Assembly (NCBI GenBank): GCA_033297205.1
Contig: MU859126.1
Location: 1 to 64,000, forward strand
Reading direction: 5' to 3'
DNA from: Pseudoneurospora amorphoporcata
Lineage: Eukaryota; Ascomycota; Sordariomycetes; Sordariales; Sordariaceae
DNA: 64,000 bases
Shown here: piece after piece, positions 20,661-33,600 of the stretch
Position numbering within the stretch: the stretch's first letter is position 1
Layout of the letters: each line of letters opens with the position of its first letter
Program-made: the position numbers and the translations under genes
The notes under the pieces: generated by a model
Told to the model about the DNA's origin: nothing
Databases searched by the model: none
Seen by the model: only the letters and a program-made list of their open reading frames with translations

Positions 20661-23600
20661 CAAAAAGAAGGTATGTGCAAGTGTGCACTACACCTCCGAG
20701 TCTGGACTCTGGAGATGATGACCTGATATGAAGATGAAGAACAAATCGAAAGACACGAAAAGGGGAGGGATCAGCAACCACTTTATACACGTTGGACAAA
20801 AGCAGATGAGAGTTTACCCCCATCTTGCCCTTGCATATTGGGTGTGTGTGCGTGCGTGTGGTGGAGCGCTGTCCAGACGTTTCTCGGTCGTCATCGAATC
20901 GCGAAGTGAATGTCTGATGGCGGCTTACACCTCGTGCCTCGTGGAAGTACATACTAGACTTGGCGGTCCCTTCGTATTGGAGAGGCTGAGCTGGGCTGGC
21001 CATGTCCGTCTGGGCTCTACTTTTTCCGAACTGGGATCTGATATTGGATGGAGCAGGTGGATGGTTCCTGACAGCAGCTTTGCTGTGCTTGTGCTGTGCT
21101 CAGGCAACCGCCTGCCATACGCCTCTCTCTCGGCTACTTCGCCGTTTTCCATCTTACTTCACCGTCTGACTGACTGGGAATTCTTTTCGGGATCTTGGGA
21201 GCTTGCTCGGGCGGGACTGTGAACTGTGGCTTTCGTACTAGTGATTCACATTCTAAACACTTGCCGATGCCTCCTTGAGGCCACAAGACTCCCGATAATG
21301 TCCCCTGTTCCTGGATTGTGGATGGCATCACAAGCGGCACGGCTCGGATGCGAGGCCATCCACGCCTTTGTCGGCTTTGTATCGAAGAGACTACTGACTG
21401 ACACTTGACAGGCACGGTGGAAACACCACGGCAGCTTGAACATCTCGCACAGGGTTGAACTGCTGACATGCACGTCGTCGAGACTTCGACCTGAAGATAT
21501 CCCGTCTTCTCGCCGTGGTGATGGAGGGAAGCGTGAGGAAACTGAGGATTAAGGGTGTGCAAGAACGACGCTATACACTGACAATGGCTCAACATTGCAG
21601 AGGATATTGGATAACGTTCCTATTGAGGACGGCAAGGATGATGATGATGTTGACGGCATGTCGAGCGGAGGAAAAAAGGTAAAGAGAAGCGAGCGTACAT
21701 CCACGAGCATGAAGGTAATGTCTTTGTTGTGTTGACAGTGTCGTGAGATTCGACGGCGACGACGACGAGAACATCGGGAAAAAAGGCACTTGACGAAGCA
21801 GACGGACATACAGCAGCAGCAGCCCCAACCAACGAGCTGTAAACCCCGGTCATGAAAACCCAAAGGGGATATGCTGCATTGCTGCATCTGCATAGGTCGA
21901 GGTCGAGGTCGAGGTAGACGTACCCTCACGCACTTGTACACAGTTCCCAGCGCTGTGCATCAACCCTCCCTCCACCTGTAGACCTATGGCAGGTACCGTG
22001 GAGAAAGCGGAGGAGGCGGCTCAGTTCATGGTGGTGGGTGAAGAGGTTCCCGTTCGGCTCGCTTCACTTCGCGCTGCTCATTCGTGCATGAAGGGTGAGG
22101 TGGGCTGGGTGGGCTGAGACCTCGTGGCTGGACGTCAGGCCTCGTCGAAGAATAGGCACAGGTAGGTGTAAGCTCGAGACAAGGGGGAGATACGTGAGGC
22201 GTGGCGCCACAGCCGACTTCTTACTTTCAATAGTGTCTGTCGTGAGTAGTGTAAGAGCGGACGGCAGCCAGTGCGGCTGCCGCGGAACGGGAAATGGGCC
22301 CAGTCAGAGGTGAGTAGGTATGTGTGTGTGTGTGTATGTGTGGGAGCGAGGAGAAGTATTGACCGACTTGACTGACTGAATATGAGTGACAGATTGGCAG
22401 ACTTGCTGTTGGCAACCCTCGGTGATAGGTGCTATCACCTCAAGCCGAAGGTCGGTATGGTATGTATCGGGTCATCCATCATCAAGAAGTGTGTGTGCAA
22501 GAGAAGAACAGACAGATCACGCTGCACGACAAGTATTGGCTTGGCCTAGCCTGGCCGGGATACCATCATGTTCGGTAGGTGCCCGCTGAGTCCTCTTCCA
22601 CTTGGGCAGCGCCTGTTGACTGTATTGGTGTTGGTGTTAGTATTGGGAAGGGGGAAGAAAACAGTTCAACAGGGGAAATCTTTCAGGCGACCAATTCCGA
22701 CAAAGGAGACAGACCACTAACGACGACGATCGGGACAGGACCCAGGGATTCGGTGTACATGTAAGCATGGCGTTGCAATACATGCTGTTGGGTTTGTCTT
22801 GACAGACTGGCAATGTCTGCAGAGATGGACCTGGTATACACTGCCGTGGAAGGGGGGGCTCTCATTTCTCCGTGCCTCTCCGTCCTTGGCAGGGGAAATC
22901 ATGTTTGGCGATATGGTGAATGCCTCTGCCCGTTGACGATGTAAGTGGAAAGTTTCATCAATCTGTTGCACAAACCCTTGCCTTAGAGAAGAAGAAGAAA
23001 AAAGGAAATAAGCAGCATAAGGCTGCGCCATACAGTCTTGAACAGTTCCCTTTCCACAACTCCACATCATTCAGCAATTTCCTTCCATGACGCCAGAAAG
23101 ACGGGAAAATCGATCGGATTGGCACCTCAGGTTGGGGCGGCATTGGCATTGGCACTTTTGGCAGCTGACAGTATTTTTGAAGGAATTTTTTAGGCTTCGA
23201 AAACAAAAACAAAGCCAAGCTCGGAATCATCCTTTCTTTATCTGACACGAATGATTTCTTCTCGGGAATCTTTTTCGTTGCCTGATTTGTACATATTTGT
23301 TGTTGTACACTACCTAGACCGGTTAGTCGCCTGTTGTAACGCGGCTCCCTATTCGACGATTCGTGGGAGGGGAGGAGCTGACAGCAGCACAACAGCGAAA
23401 ACCGGTTGGTTCCGAACCGGTGTCGTCTGTCAAGTACAGGACTCCAGTCGCATTGCTGACTGTTTTTTTTTTTTTTTTGTTATGCTGGTCTCTGCCTTAC
23501 TGTCAGAACTTTGTACTTCCCCAGTCGACCGGTCGGATATATCTCGCCGTAAGACAAGAAGCACAGTAAGGCGGAGGCGGGGAGATGGGATGGACTCCAT

Positions 23601-26600
23601 GTTTGGACAGATTTTTACTGCGGAGGCGCAGACCAGATCAGAAAAGACCGAGACACAAATGCCATTCATTGAATTTCTGAAAGGTGAGCTGAGTCTTTCT
23701 GTGCTGACATTCCCACGTGCAGTTGGTCAATTTCCACATCCGTATTTTACGCTGACTTGCTAGGTCGGATTAAACAGTTCCAAAATCATCTTTTCGTTCC
23801 GAGTCCAGTCCACCTAGACTAGGTAGACCTGATTGACGACAAAGATAAGGTAGCTGCAAAAGGTGCAAGTTCAATGATTCAGTTGCCGCCCAAAATGTAT
23901 CTCGATATATTCGATGTACCGTCCGTGGTACTTACCTACCGGTCACCAGCCAGCCAAGCCCTTCCATTCAAACGTGCAGTGCACTCCACTATCTAGGACA
24001 AATGGCGGGTGCAGCTACCATTGAACCCTTGGCTTCCAGTCTTGATCCAATTCTCTTTGGGTACTTTGGGCCGAGTGAAGTGAGGCGTCGATAGCGCTAA
24101 AACTGCACTGCAGGAATTCTTCTAGTCGATGGAAGCTGTTGTCGAGACTCGCGAATTTGATAGAACTGTCCAGTGGCACGCTGGTAGTGTAGCCAGTGGG
24201 CAGGTAATTTGGGATTCTGCCCTACCGGTATTTGTTCAGCTATGTCCTTTTTTATCTTTCCCGTCCTTTTATTGCTTTTAATATGGATTCTCCCGCCCGT
24301 ACGTGGCGGTCGAATGGACGAAGACCGGAGCGCAGTCCGCAAGGGCGCGGTCCTGCTTGGATGCTCTGATTTGCAGAGAGGTCAATGCTATCCATTCAGC
24401 AGCAGCCAAGAGATATCTGCCAACCATGCATCAATCAACATATAAATGCACTGCACTGCACTGCAGTGCAGCAAGTGCGGTTCTAGACAGGAGCTGTAAG
24501 CTGCGGGCAAGAAAGCTGTTGGATCGCTTCTCCAAAGTCCGCAGATACGATTCTCATTTCTTACAAGACCCGGTCACCGGTGTGTTCTCCTCTGCGTCGT
24601 CGAGCGCCCGTCAGCTCAGGTAAAGCTGATCTGATTAACATGTGGCGTGCAAAGCATTTCCGAACTCAGCCCATGAGTCGACAACCGTCAGACTCAAGTG
24701 GAGGAGTGGTGCACCAGTGCGTCCAGTGGGGTGTCAAGTTGGTGGCTTGAGGGATCTTGCAGGTATGTCCCTATACTGCAGTGTGTACACATTCAGCCAC
24801 ATGTGTGTATTCCTCATTTGCTGCGATGCGCGCGGGTGAAGCGCATGGGAACAAAGGCGTTGTTGCTTCTTTATCTTTCCTTGTGTCACAGATTGTGTTA
24901 CATGATGTTGCTAATGAGGAAATGAAAGGATCGCGCCCTTATCACTTGAATATGAGATAGGGAAAAGAATACCGGAATCAACACCCGGTGACAACCTTCG
25001 GGGACGGCACCATATGTTCAGCATGTTATAGGGTTCTCTGGGTTACCTTGATGCGACTGCACCAAAACCCAAAGGCCTGGTCTACAACGCCCCCCTTGTT
25101 TTAGTGAGTTCCATCGCTCAAGTGCTCCACATTAGTGATGGCTCCATTGACTTCAACTTCAAAATGAGACTCGCAAGAAATCGAAGCTCGCAGCGGGATA
25201 TCGGTACCGCGGCCAACCCTCAACGAAGCTGAGCACCATCAACCATCCATAAACTCAAAATCGAGGGTCAGGTAAGGTAGTATTTTACATAAGCTTCGCT
25301 AGCTCCCACCTGACAGCTCGGTTTACAGTACATTCACACCTCGATTCGTCCTTTCGGTCCCGAGCCGTGCATTTATCTATTTTTAACGGGTATCTATTGG
25401 GCTGGGCTAGTAGCCTGGTACGTCCTCCGCGCCCAATGATGAGGCATATCTTCCTCCTAGTTGGTGACACGGCATGTTTACGGCTGTCCACTTGTTGACT
25501 TGGCGATGCATGTGACTGCAGTTGACTGACTGAACTTATCAGTCTACATGTATGCTTTGGATCATCATTTCATGATCCATCCAATCTTTTGTTTACACCT
25601 CGGATTTGGGATTGGACTGACTGAAACAGACCGAACCCTACGTTCCTTCGTATCTTCAAGGCGCTGGATTCGACCGTCATTGTGCTGCAGCAGGCAGATT
25701 ACTGTAAGATGCTAATGAGGGCTTGGGCCTTGGTTTTTAGGTCTCAAGACTATATTCTATGAGCTCGGAATTAATCGAATATTCTCAACTGTAAGTTTAC
25801 ACTTTCAAGTTTCTCACATTCCCCTCTCTTTTATCTAACGTTAGATGAACCATACGGGTTCAATTTCCAGGTTATCTACCCGCGTGTGAGTGTCGTGGTT
25901 GTATCGCCGCAATCCCAAACTCCCCGAGTCTCCCGGTGCATCCATCCATCGGTGCAGGTGGGTAGCAATGGAGTTACCGCTAGTGCAAATGCGTAGAATA
26001 TTGCAACTGTAGCAGTCTCGGCAGACCCCGTAGACAGGGGGTTTTTAGCGAGGAGTTAGCACCTCTTAGTCACTAAGCCTCACCACCTAGCGGTCTTTCA
26101 GGGTCTGTTGCAGTGCAGCGCAGGTTATCAAATCCCGAGACCACCCGCGCCGGACCCGAGACGGGAGATGCACAAGAAGCACATTCCGGATTCCCGTCGC
26201 CCAAGTGTTTGGCCATGTCGCAGGAGGTGCGGTACACCATCATCATGTAAGCTGGAGGTAATGGGTTGGGTTGGTGCGCAACAATTCCATTGCTGTTCTG
26301 ATATCTTGTACTGTTTTGCTAACTTACCTCTACAGTCAACCGCAAGCATCGTGGTTTCCTTAGATTCGGTCCTCGAGCCGTTAGATACTTCCTTCGTGTT
26401 GTGCGGTGTATCAGGCGGCAGAACCTGCTGTCTTGACAATCTTTGTCAGCTCGAATTCCTCGAACCTGGGAAGGACCTCTCCTACCTCAGGACTATCTGT
26501 GCCTGCTGTCATTATCTCACTGCAGAAGACATGTGGATGAAGTCTATGGGGTACACCCGGACTGCCTGGGTAATGTAGACTAGCCCACACTTCCAGTTGT

Positions 26601-29600
26601 GATGTCGCACTGGAAAGCTCGTGTGCTGCGCTCCAGTGAGTCCAGTCTGAGGAGATTGGCCCCGTGTCGTTGGTTCCGTTGGGAGAAAGCCCTGGTTCTG
26701 TGGCTGATGTGAGCACATGGATCCAGGGACAATCAGGTCAATGATGTTGAAGGGAAAGAACATTGCCTCATGTTGTGAGACTCGACAGCTCTCGGTTTGA
26801 AAGTTGAAACTTGAACCAATCTTCCACGCCGCTCCTCTTCTGCCTTCGGCCCGGATTATCAGCCCAAGTTCGATATTCTTACTATATGGCTTTGAGGCTT
26901 GAGGTATTCGAGTTTCGTTCAAAACTTTGGTTGAGGCGTTAGTAATATCGTGCTGGCGTACTGACCATAAGCGCCAGCCAGATGCTATTCAACCAACGCA
27001 GGGCTCCCTCAACAAGATACGGCCCCAAAAAGGCACATTTCAAGTCAATATTCTCACAATTAGGCCATCTTCACCTCGGTTCGTGCAGTGCCGCAAACCA
27101 CGTCCACATGGAGGCAAGGACCTACCTGGCTGTACCTCGATTCATCTAGTCGATGACGCACGCACCGCCTCAACACCGAGTCCATACAGGTTCCTTGATT
27201 CAGTCATAAGTGTACCGCAGCCTTGATAGGCATGACCCTGGGTGGTTGTCAGATCTTGGGTGCGTCCCTATTGGGCTGTGGGCCCTTGTCGGTCCCCAAG
27301 ATGTCTTGAAATTATTGATGGTACGAGCTGTGCCGGAGGCATACATCCCAAGCGCTATGTTGCTTTGCACGAGCTTCAACCCACGAGCACAGTCACGGGT
27401 AGACAAATGCCTTACCGTACCAGGTTTCTTCATCTCGGCATCTCGGTGTGTCGGCTGAAGCAAGACAGTGGATGACTTACATTGCGTCGCCAAGACTACA
27501 CCATATACCATGAGCCGCAGCCTATCATTGCCCAAAGTACGACGCCGTGAAGGCTTCCAACGACCTTCCAACGGCCAATACGGGTGCCTCCTATGTTGTC
27601 TTCTACTGCCAATGTCAGTAGAACTTTGGCATGATTGGCTTGGAGGTATGTTCCAGAGGTTTTCCGTATTTCGATGGCAGAAGGGCCCGGTGTAGCTGTT
27701 GTCACAAATTCAATATTTGCTACATAGCCCGCTTTTTGCTGTATTGTTCCTGGCAACGATCCCGCGAGCTTAAGCTGTTATGTGAGCCAGGGGCAGCGGG
27801 CAAGACTGGCTTTTGCGGCTGGTCTATAGTTAGGCGGCTCGATCGAGTCAAGCCCAGGGGTAAAGCACAGGGAGCATCACGCAAGTTGTGGCAGCCCGTG
27901 ACGATTCTGCTCCAAAGAACACTTCCCACATCGACCCTGTGCGTTCGGTATCATGTCTTCTTTCGTTTTTGGACTTATGGTTGCACTATTGATCTTTGTG
28001 ATTATCAGTTAGAAAAGGAGAAGTGTCTGATCCCGAAGGTGAAAAAGGCCAGACTCTTGCCCCATCGCCGAGCATCACACATCTTAGTCAAACCGCTGGC
28101 ATAGAGATAACCACTCGTTCTCCGACCAGTTCCAGCTCTTTCCCAAAGGAAACAGCGATCTATTCTCTCTTCAGCTTTCGAAAATAGCTATCATGTCACA
28201 AATCTCACTTCGAGCCGAGACTTTGGTTACCAAAGTTCTGTCGTATAGGTAGCCACATCAGCATCTCACATGTCATTGTATCATTTCCGGTTTCCACCAC
28301 TCGTCAGAGAGAACCCAGGTTCCTGGGTTTCACGACTCAATCGTAACTTCCGAGGATGTGCTGCCTGGTAAGCATGTTCTTCCCTTTGGGCTGTGGGTTC
28401 TTGCCGTGGGAAAACATTGGTCCATCGTCCAACACTGCATATCCGCACCTTGTGACCTGCAAAACAAGGAGGTAACTGCCGTCTGACTCTAGTGATTGGA
28501 GGTTATCCTAGGCCAACTAAGGGCCAGTACACAGTCTTTGCACCTTCCAGTCAGTGAGGTCCTACTCCTGACGCAGGTACCTCACAGTCCTTACCTCCGA
28601 ATTGTTACACGACTTAAGCCCATCAGCTCATTCTATCTCCAATCTTTTGGACTGTAGTCCCACACAGGGGCAACCACATAAACACCCGTATCCACACGCC
28701 CTTTCCATACAGGTACCTGACCGATAAATGCAAGGCAAGTGCCATGGACATGGAGGCAAGCACGCATCATGGAGCCTTCCCGACGCCCGCCCGTTTGAGG
28801 GGGGTCAGCTCCGGCGACCTATCATGTGCACAGTCTGCACCCGAATGGTTGACACGGGTCATGAGCCACATGGAAAAAAGTTCTAAATATGCTTTCTTTA
28901 GTTCCGATGCCACGGAAATATTTCTCTCGGGTCCAGAATTCAGATGCCTTCATGACCACTCATGTGTCATGCCACCACACGCCAGGTCAAGCCACTGCGG
29001 TTACCTCGCTCTAACTCTGACAACAGATACAACTCTGATGACAATCCATCATCGTTTCTGAAGAAACAATAAAAGCCAATAATGAAGTCTAGGCGTTCAA
29101 CATTGGGATTACAAACCAACCGAAGCTGCATCCATCTCCGCCGGCTCAAGCATAACCCGGCAATTCTCGCCATAGACCCCCTGAGCTGAGGTCAGTGAGA
29201 GTCATATTCTCTTCCAATCAAATATCTTTGCTCACCGAAGAGTACCGATTTTCAGACCGTGTTTAGGTGAGCAACGTTATCGAGTGAGGTATGTACCTAA
29301 GCAGCATATTGTTGCTCATAAGGTTATATCAATATGTGCTAGAGGCATACCCTACCGGATAGCAAACTACATAAACCAAGCACGGTCCCAACCACCAAGA
29401 AACCCGACAACAATACCAAAAACTCTATCGCTAGGTAGGTACCTACTAGTTCACCAGCCATCGTTATATTGAATCCTGTTCACGCCGTATTATGGACAGT
29501 ATCCGCGGACACGGACGTTGACCACTCGGCCTTCTCGGCGATGAATATTCCTTACTTCCGTAGACACCCCCGAAGATGACCAGATCGGGGCCAGGTGGTA

Positions 29601-30230
29601 GGTATATTTCGTCAGCAGTCGGGGCCGTATCTGGACTGGACTTAACTATCTCTCGTTAGTAGTCATCAGTCCTGTTGGTGATCGATCTCTCCATGATTTG
29701 GATTCGGTAAGCATCGGCCCGGTTGTATAAACCTCCACACGGGCCGCTGTCTAGTAGCTGCACATGGGAATCTCTCCGCAAAAGGAGCACCTAAAAACAA
29801 ACCAAGATCCCGGTTCTATCATTACTAAGGTATGTTCGCTAAGCGCGGTCTTCCAACGAGCATAAAAAAAAAACTAAATTACTTTACCTTGTAAAAGCAA
29901 GACGCACCGACGTTATATACATACATACATTCGGTACCATATACACTTATAGTATGGCTGCAAATTCCCAAAGTCCTCCGAAAACTCTCGGCTACAGCCT
30001 AGATACCGGCCCGGACAAGCCCTATCACCACCGCTTCGGAGTTCTACCCCCATTTTACATAACCCGGAAAGCTGTCGAGACTCGAGACAAACAGCACCGC
30101 ACACCGAAAGTGGAGCCAGCAAACACTGCACGCACCAGGACAGGTCTCGGGAAAAGAAAAGGCTTTTCATCGTTCACTAGACTACCTTTCATAACCCACT
30201 CACCCATCCTCGATCTGCATCAAAACTCAA
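20661..30230. other. 9.6-kb gene-free region
   Basis: I examined both strands for long frames, splice-joined exons, tRNAs, inverted repeats and direct repeats. Open frames are short and lack C-ending codon bias. Visible landmarks are a GT microsatellite at 22320-22342, a T run at 23463-23478, a GCACTG run with a 14-bp perfect palindrome at 24457-24470, and scattered AGGTA/TACCT motifs (23811-23825, 29430-29446). The left part must contain the upstream regulatory DNA of laccase. The rest is unexplained. Confidence 0.5.
22320..22342. repeat. GT microsatellite
   Basis: An imperfect TG-dinucleotide run, interrupted once by A. Confidence 0.9.
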
Positions 30231-30340
30231 GGCAAGATGGCCGAGCGGTCTAAGGCGCCACGTTAAGGTTAACCCTTAATCTGAGGTAATTCTCATATCC
30301 GTGGTCCGAAAGGGCGTGGGTTCGAATCCCACTCTTGTCA
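30231..30340 (+). tRNA. tRNA-Leu (AAG) with intron
   Basis: The acceptor arm GGCAAGA/TCTTGTC (one G-U pair) with discriminator A brackets a leucine-type tRNA. It has D-arm GCCGAGCGGTCTAAGGC, anticodon stem CCACG/CGTGG and loop TTAAGG...C, giving anticodon AAG. A long variable arm (TCCGAAAGGG) and T-arm GTGGG/CCCAC with TTCGAAT follow. The intron after position 37 is about 30 nt and contains CCTTAA complementary to the anticodon loop, as expected for a tRNA splicing substrate. T runs follow at 30391-30409, a Pol III terminator. Confidence 0.94.
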
Positions 30341-30659
30341 CTACATACTAAGTATCAAACTTGTAAACCATCAACCGAGCTCGGGTTGGTGATCTTTTTT
30401 TCCTTTTTTTCCCTCTCATTTCCATCCTTTGGTTCGTGCATCGTGTGATTTTTCATGTTTCTTTCTCTTCTGCGTCACACCGATCCGTGACGATCCAACG
30501 CCATCTCCATTCTACGTTTACGGAGATCGTATCATCAGCCCCCGTTTGTAGCATTAAGCTCCTATGAGACCAGTCATTTCTCCGTCGATACGTCCAGACT
30601 AAACGCTGAACACCACGCTACAAGCACGAAGCAAATAAACCACCGCCATCCAAGCTCAC
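30341..30659. other. intergenic region
   Basis: Downstream of tRNA-Leu (T runs) and 3' flank of the NRPS-like gene. Nothing else seen. Confidence 0.6.
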
Positions 30660-33600
30660 TCACTCAACAACACTCGACATACCCATCTTCTTCATCAACA
30701 CACTCCCACTCGCAGTCCGTCCATGTCCCTGGCCCTGGCCCTGGCCCTGGCCATGTCCCTCCGCCATCCCTCCAGCGCTACTCGGCGTAGTAACAGGCGA
30801 CCCCCTCACCGTCAACCCACTTCCACCCCCACCTCCACTTCCACTCCCCATCCCATCGCCCGCCATACTCCCATTAGTACCACCATTGCCAGAGAACAAC
30901 CGCCCCCCATACTTCCCCGGAGTAACAGCCGACAACGGACTAACCAAATCATCCGCCTCCCCCCTAGTCACATCCCCTCTCCTCCAGGATTCGTTGGCGG
31001 CAGCGGTGTCGATCACCGCCGGGACGTTACCGTTTCCATTGCCGTTCCCATTCCCATGATAACCTTGACTGACCCTCAAAGCAGAGCCACCCACAACTTG
31101 ATCCCCATACCCCCCAGACCTGCCTTCTTCACTACTATACCTACTACTCCTCGCACTGCCACTCCCACTCCCCCCGACCCTGCCCCCGTCCGTCGTCATG
31201 CTAGTAGCAACCGACGTAGACGAGCCGATGGAATGTTCCGTTCCTCTTCTCAAAGAAGAAGTAATCCCTCCTGACGAACCTGTTGGCCCTGCAACGGGGG
31301 GAAGTTCGACTGCGGCGCCGGGGAGTAACTGTAAGCGCCAGGAGGCGGGTTCCGAGTCAGAGAAGGGGATCATTAGCTCCGAGTTGGTGGCGTCGAGGAG
31401 CATGTCAAAGGCTGGTTGGCCGGGGTGTACTACTTGGGGAGACTGCTGTTGTCGCTGCTCTTGCTGTTGTTGCTGCTGCTGCTGATGCTGGCGACCAGGG
31501 ACGTCGAGACGGGCGTTGATGTTTGCGCTGACGACGTTGGGAGAGAAGGGAGAGACGAGCTCAGCGACCATGGCGGAAGCGATGCCGATTGCCATGGTTG
31601 TGGACTGGCCAGATGCTGATGACGAGGTTTTGGCGGGCGATTCCGAGCCTGAACGGCCAACGGTGGAGGCAAAGCGGCGGAACGTTCCCTTGACGCTGGC
31701 AACAGCGAGGTTGATGCTGGGCTTTCTGCGGATGGCGGCTTGGATCGGAGCAAGCCGGGTGCTGTCATTCGATGTAGGCTTATTGTCGACGGCAGTGTCT
31801 TTGCCCTTCTCCTTGTCCTTGCCTTTTGGCAAAGGTAATAATGAGGAGGAGGAACTAGCGCTGTTGGGTTTGTTCATCTTGACTGCTATCAGCTCGAATT
31901 GCTTGGCCATTGTGGGGTTCTCCACGATCTCCTCCATCGTTACCAAGACGCTGGCATCGATGCCAGGGATGCCGGTCTTGGGCAGTTCGCGGTTCAGTTG
32001 TGTTGTTAGCTGGGCAGCCGGGATGAGACTACCCCATAAGTCAAAGAAGGCAGCCATGTGCACCTGCGCTTCGGGGACGCCCAGAGCCCGGGGATTGATG
32101 ACTGATGTCCACGCTTTGGAGATGACGGTTTGAATGGCCTTTTCTTGGTCCTTTGTCAACGCCTTGACGGCATCTGACCGACCGGCATTGATGTGCGCCG
32201 TGCATGCGTCCAATAAGTCTCTAAGCGGAAGTGGTATCCTCTTCTCCATGGCCTTGTATTGGTAACCGGATGGAATCAGTGGCTGCATGATGTTGACGCT
32301 GGTAAGGAGGTTGATGGTGGCGCAGACCATTCGCAGAGCCTCGTCGGCGAAAGTCTCAGGGACGCGATCGACGCAGAACGTAACGGACAACTCGACCCGG
32401 TTGTTTCCAAGTGCAATCGATCTAATGAACAGATCAGGAACATCCTGGGCTCGGGATTCGACAACGGTAAAGTTGCACGAGGCATTACCAAGATGGAACG
32501 ACTTGGGTTCCGCGGGGACAATGGCCGTATCCTCGTACTGGTGTTGGATCAGAGTGCTAAAGCGAGTCCAGTACGGCCAGGGCGTACACTTCTCCACGAT
32601 GTTCAGTGTTCCCAGATTCTCAAATGGTATGCTGGAAATCCGCTGGGTCTGGACGTACTGGAGCAGGCCCAGCGGTGTAAGTGGCGTATCTGGGAACTGC
32701 ACCCGGACTGGAATCTGATTGATTGTTGGCCCCATGACCCCCATGACCGACTGGTTGTGAGAGAGTGTGACATGGCGACCGTCAACGAGCTCGCCAAAGA
32801 CCACGTCGGAAGAGGCCGAAAGACTAGCGAGAACCATTGCCCATGCGCTCTTCAGAATGGTCTCGTAAGAAATCCCGAGGCTGGACAATGAACCGAGAGG
32901 CATCACATGCCGTAGCGTCTTGGTGTTCGCCGACACCCGGTATGGCAAAGAATGCTCGACTACATGGGTGACCGTGCTGCCTTCCAGCAGTTTCTTCCAG
33001 TACTCCTCGGCCCCTTGTGAGTTAGCCAGCTGAACGGACCGAACAAAGTCACAGTACGTCGGGCGACGAGGTGGATTTTGCGTCCCATCATAAAGTTTCT
33101 TGAGATCCTTGACGAATAGCCCCATCGAGAGGTCGTCGTATTGGGCTTTCGAGAGTCGAAGGATGAGTATCGACTGCTTTCCTCCGTCGATGAAGATGAA
33201 CTTGGTCATGGGAGAGCAGAAGGCCACGGGTGAGGCTTGGTCCTTCCGGATCGACTTCTCCATGACGGTATTTAACCTCCACGTGGGGCAAGTGTGCCTC
33301 TTGAACTCGACATTGGCTGACTTGATCACGGCTTGGTATACCTTTCGGTTGTGCGGAACAAGGGCGGTACGAAGGATGGGATGAATGGTAACAAGCGTCA
33401 AGCACGCGTCTTCCAGCTTCTTAGGATCGACAGCACCAGTGAACATGAACGTAAAATAGTTGATGTTCGCGCGACCGCGGAGCATCCCGGTTTCCATATG
33501 TCGAATCTGTGTCGAGGTTGCTTCGGCGGCATCTTTGATGCCGTGGGCATCGACACCAACCTTTGGTGCGATGACGTTCTCCAGGAGACCTTGCTTGACT

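Noticed and set aside
24457..24470. 14-bp perfect palindrome TGCACTGCAGTGCA
   Set aside because: It is part of a short GCACT repeat run and has no neighbouring structure that would indicate an element or origin.
25985..26100. Possible small structured RNA around GGGGGTTTTTAGCGAGG
   Set aside because: I could not fold it into a tRNA, 5S rRNA or known small RNA, and there is no conserved box.
27631..28104. 157-codon plus-strand frame in the gene-free block
   Set aside because: No coding bias, many Cys/Trp/Arg as in random translation, no splice partners.
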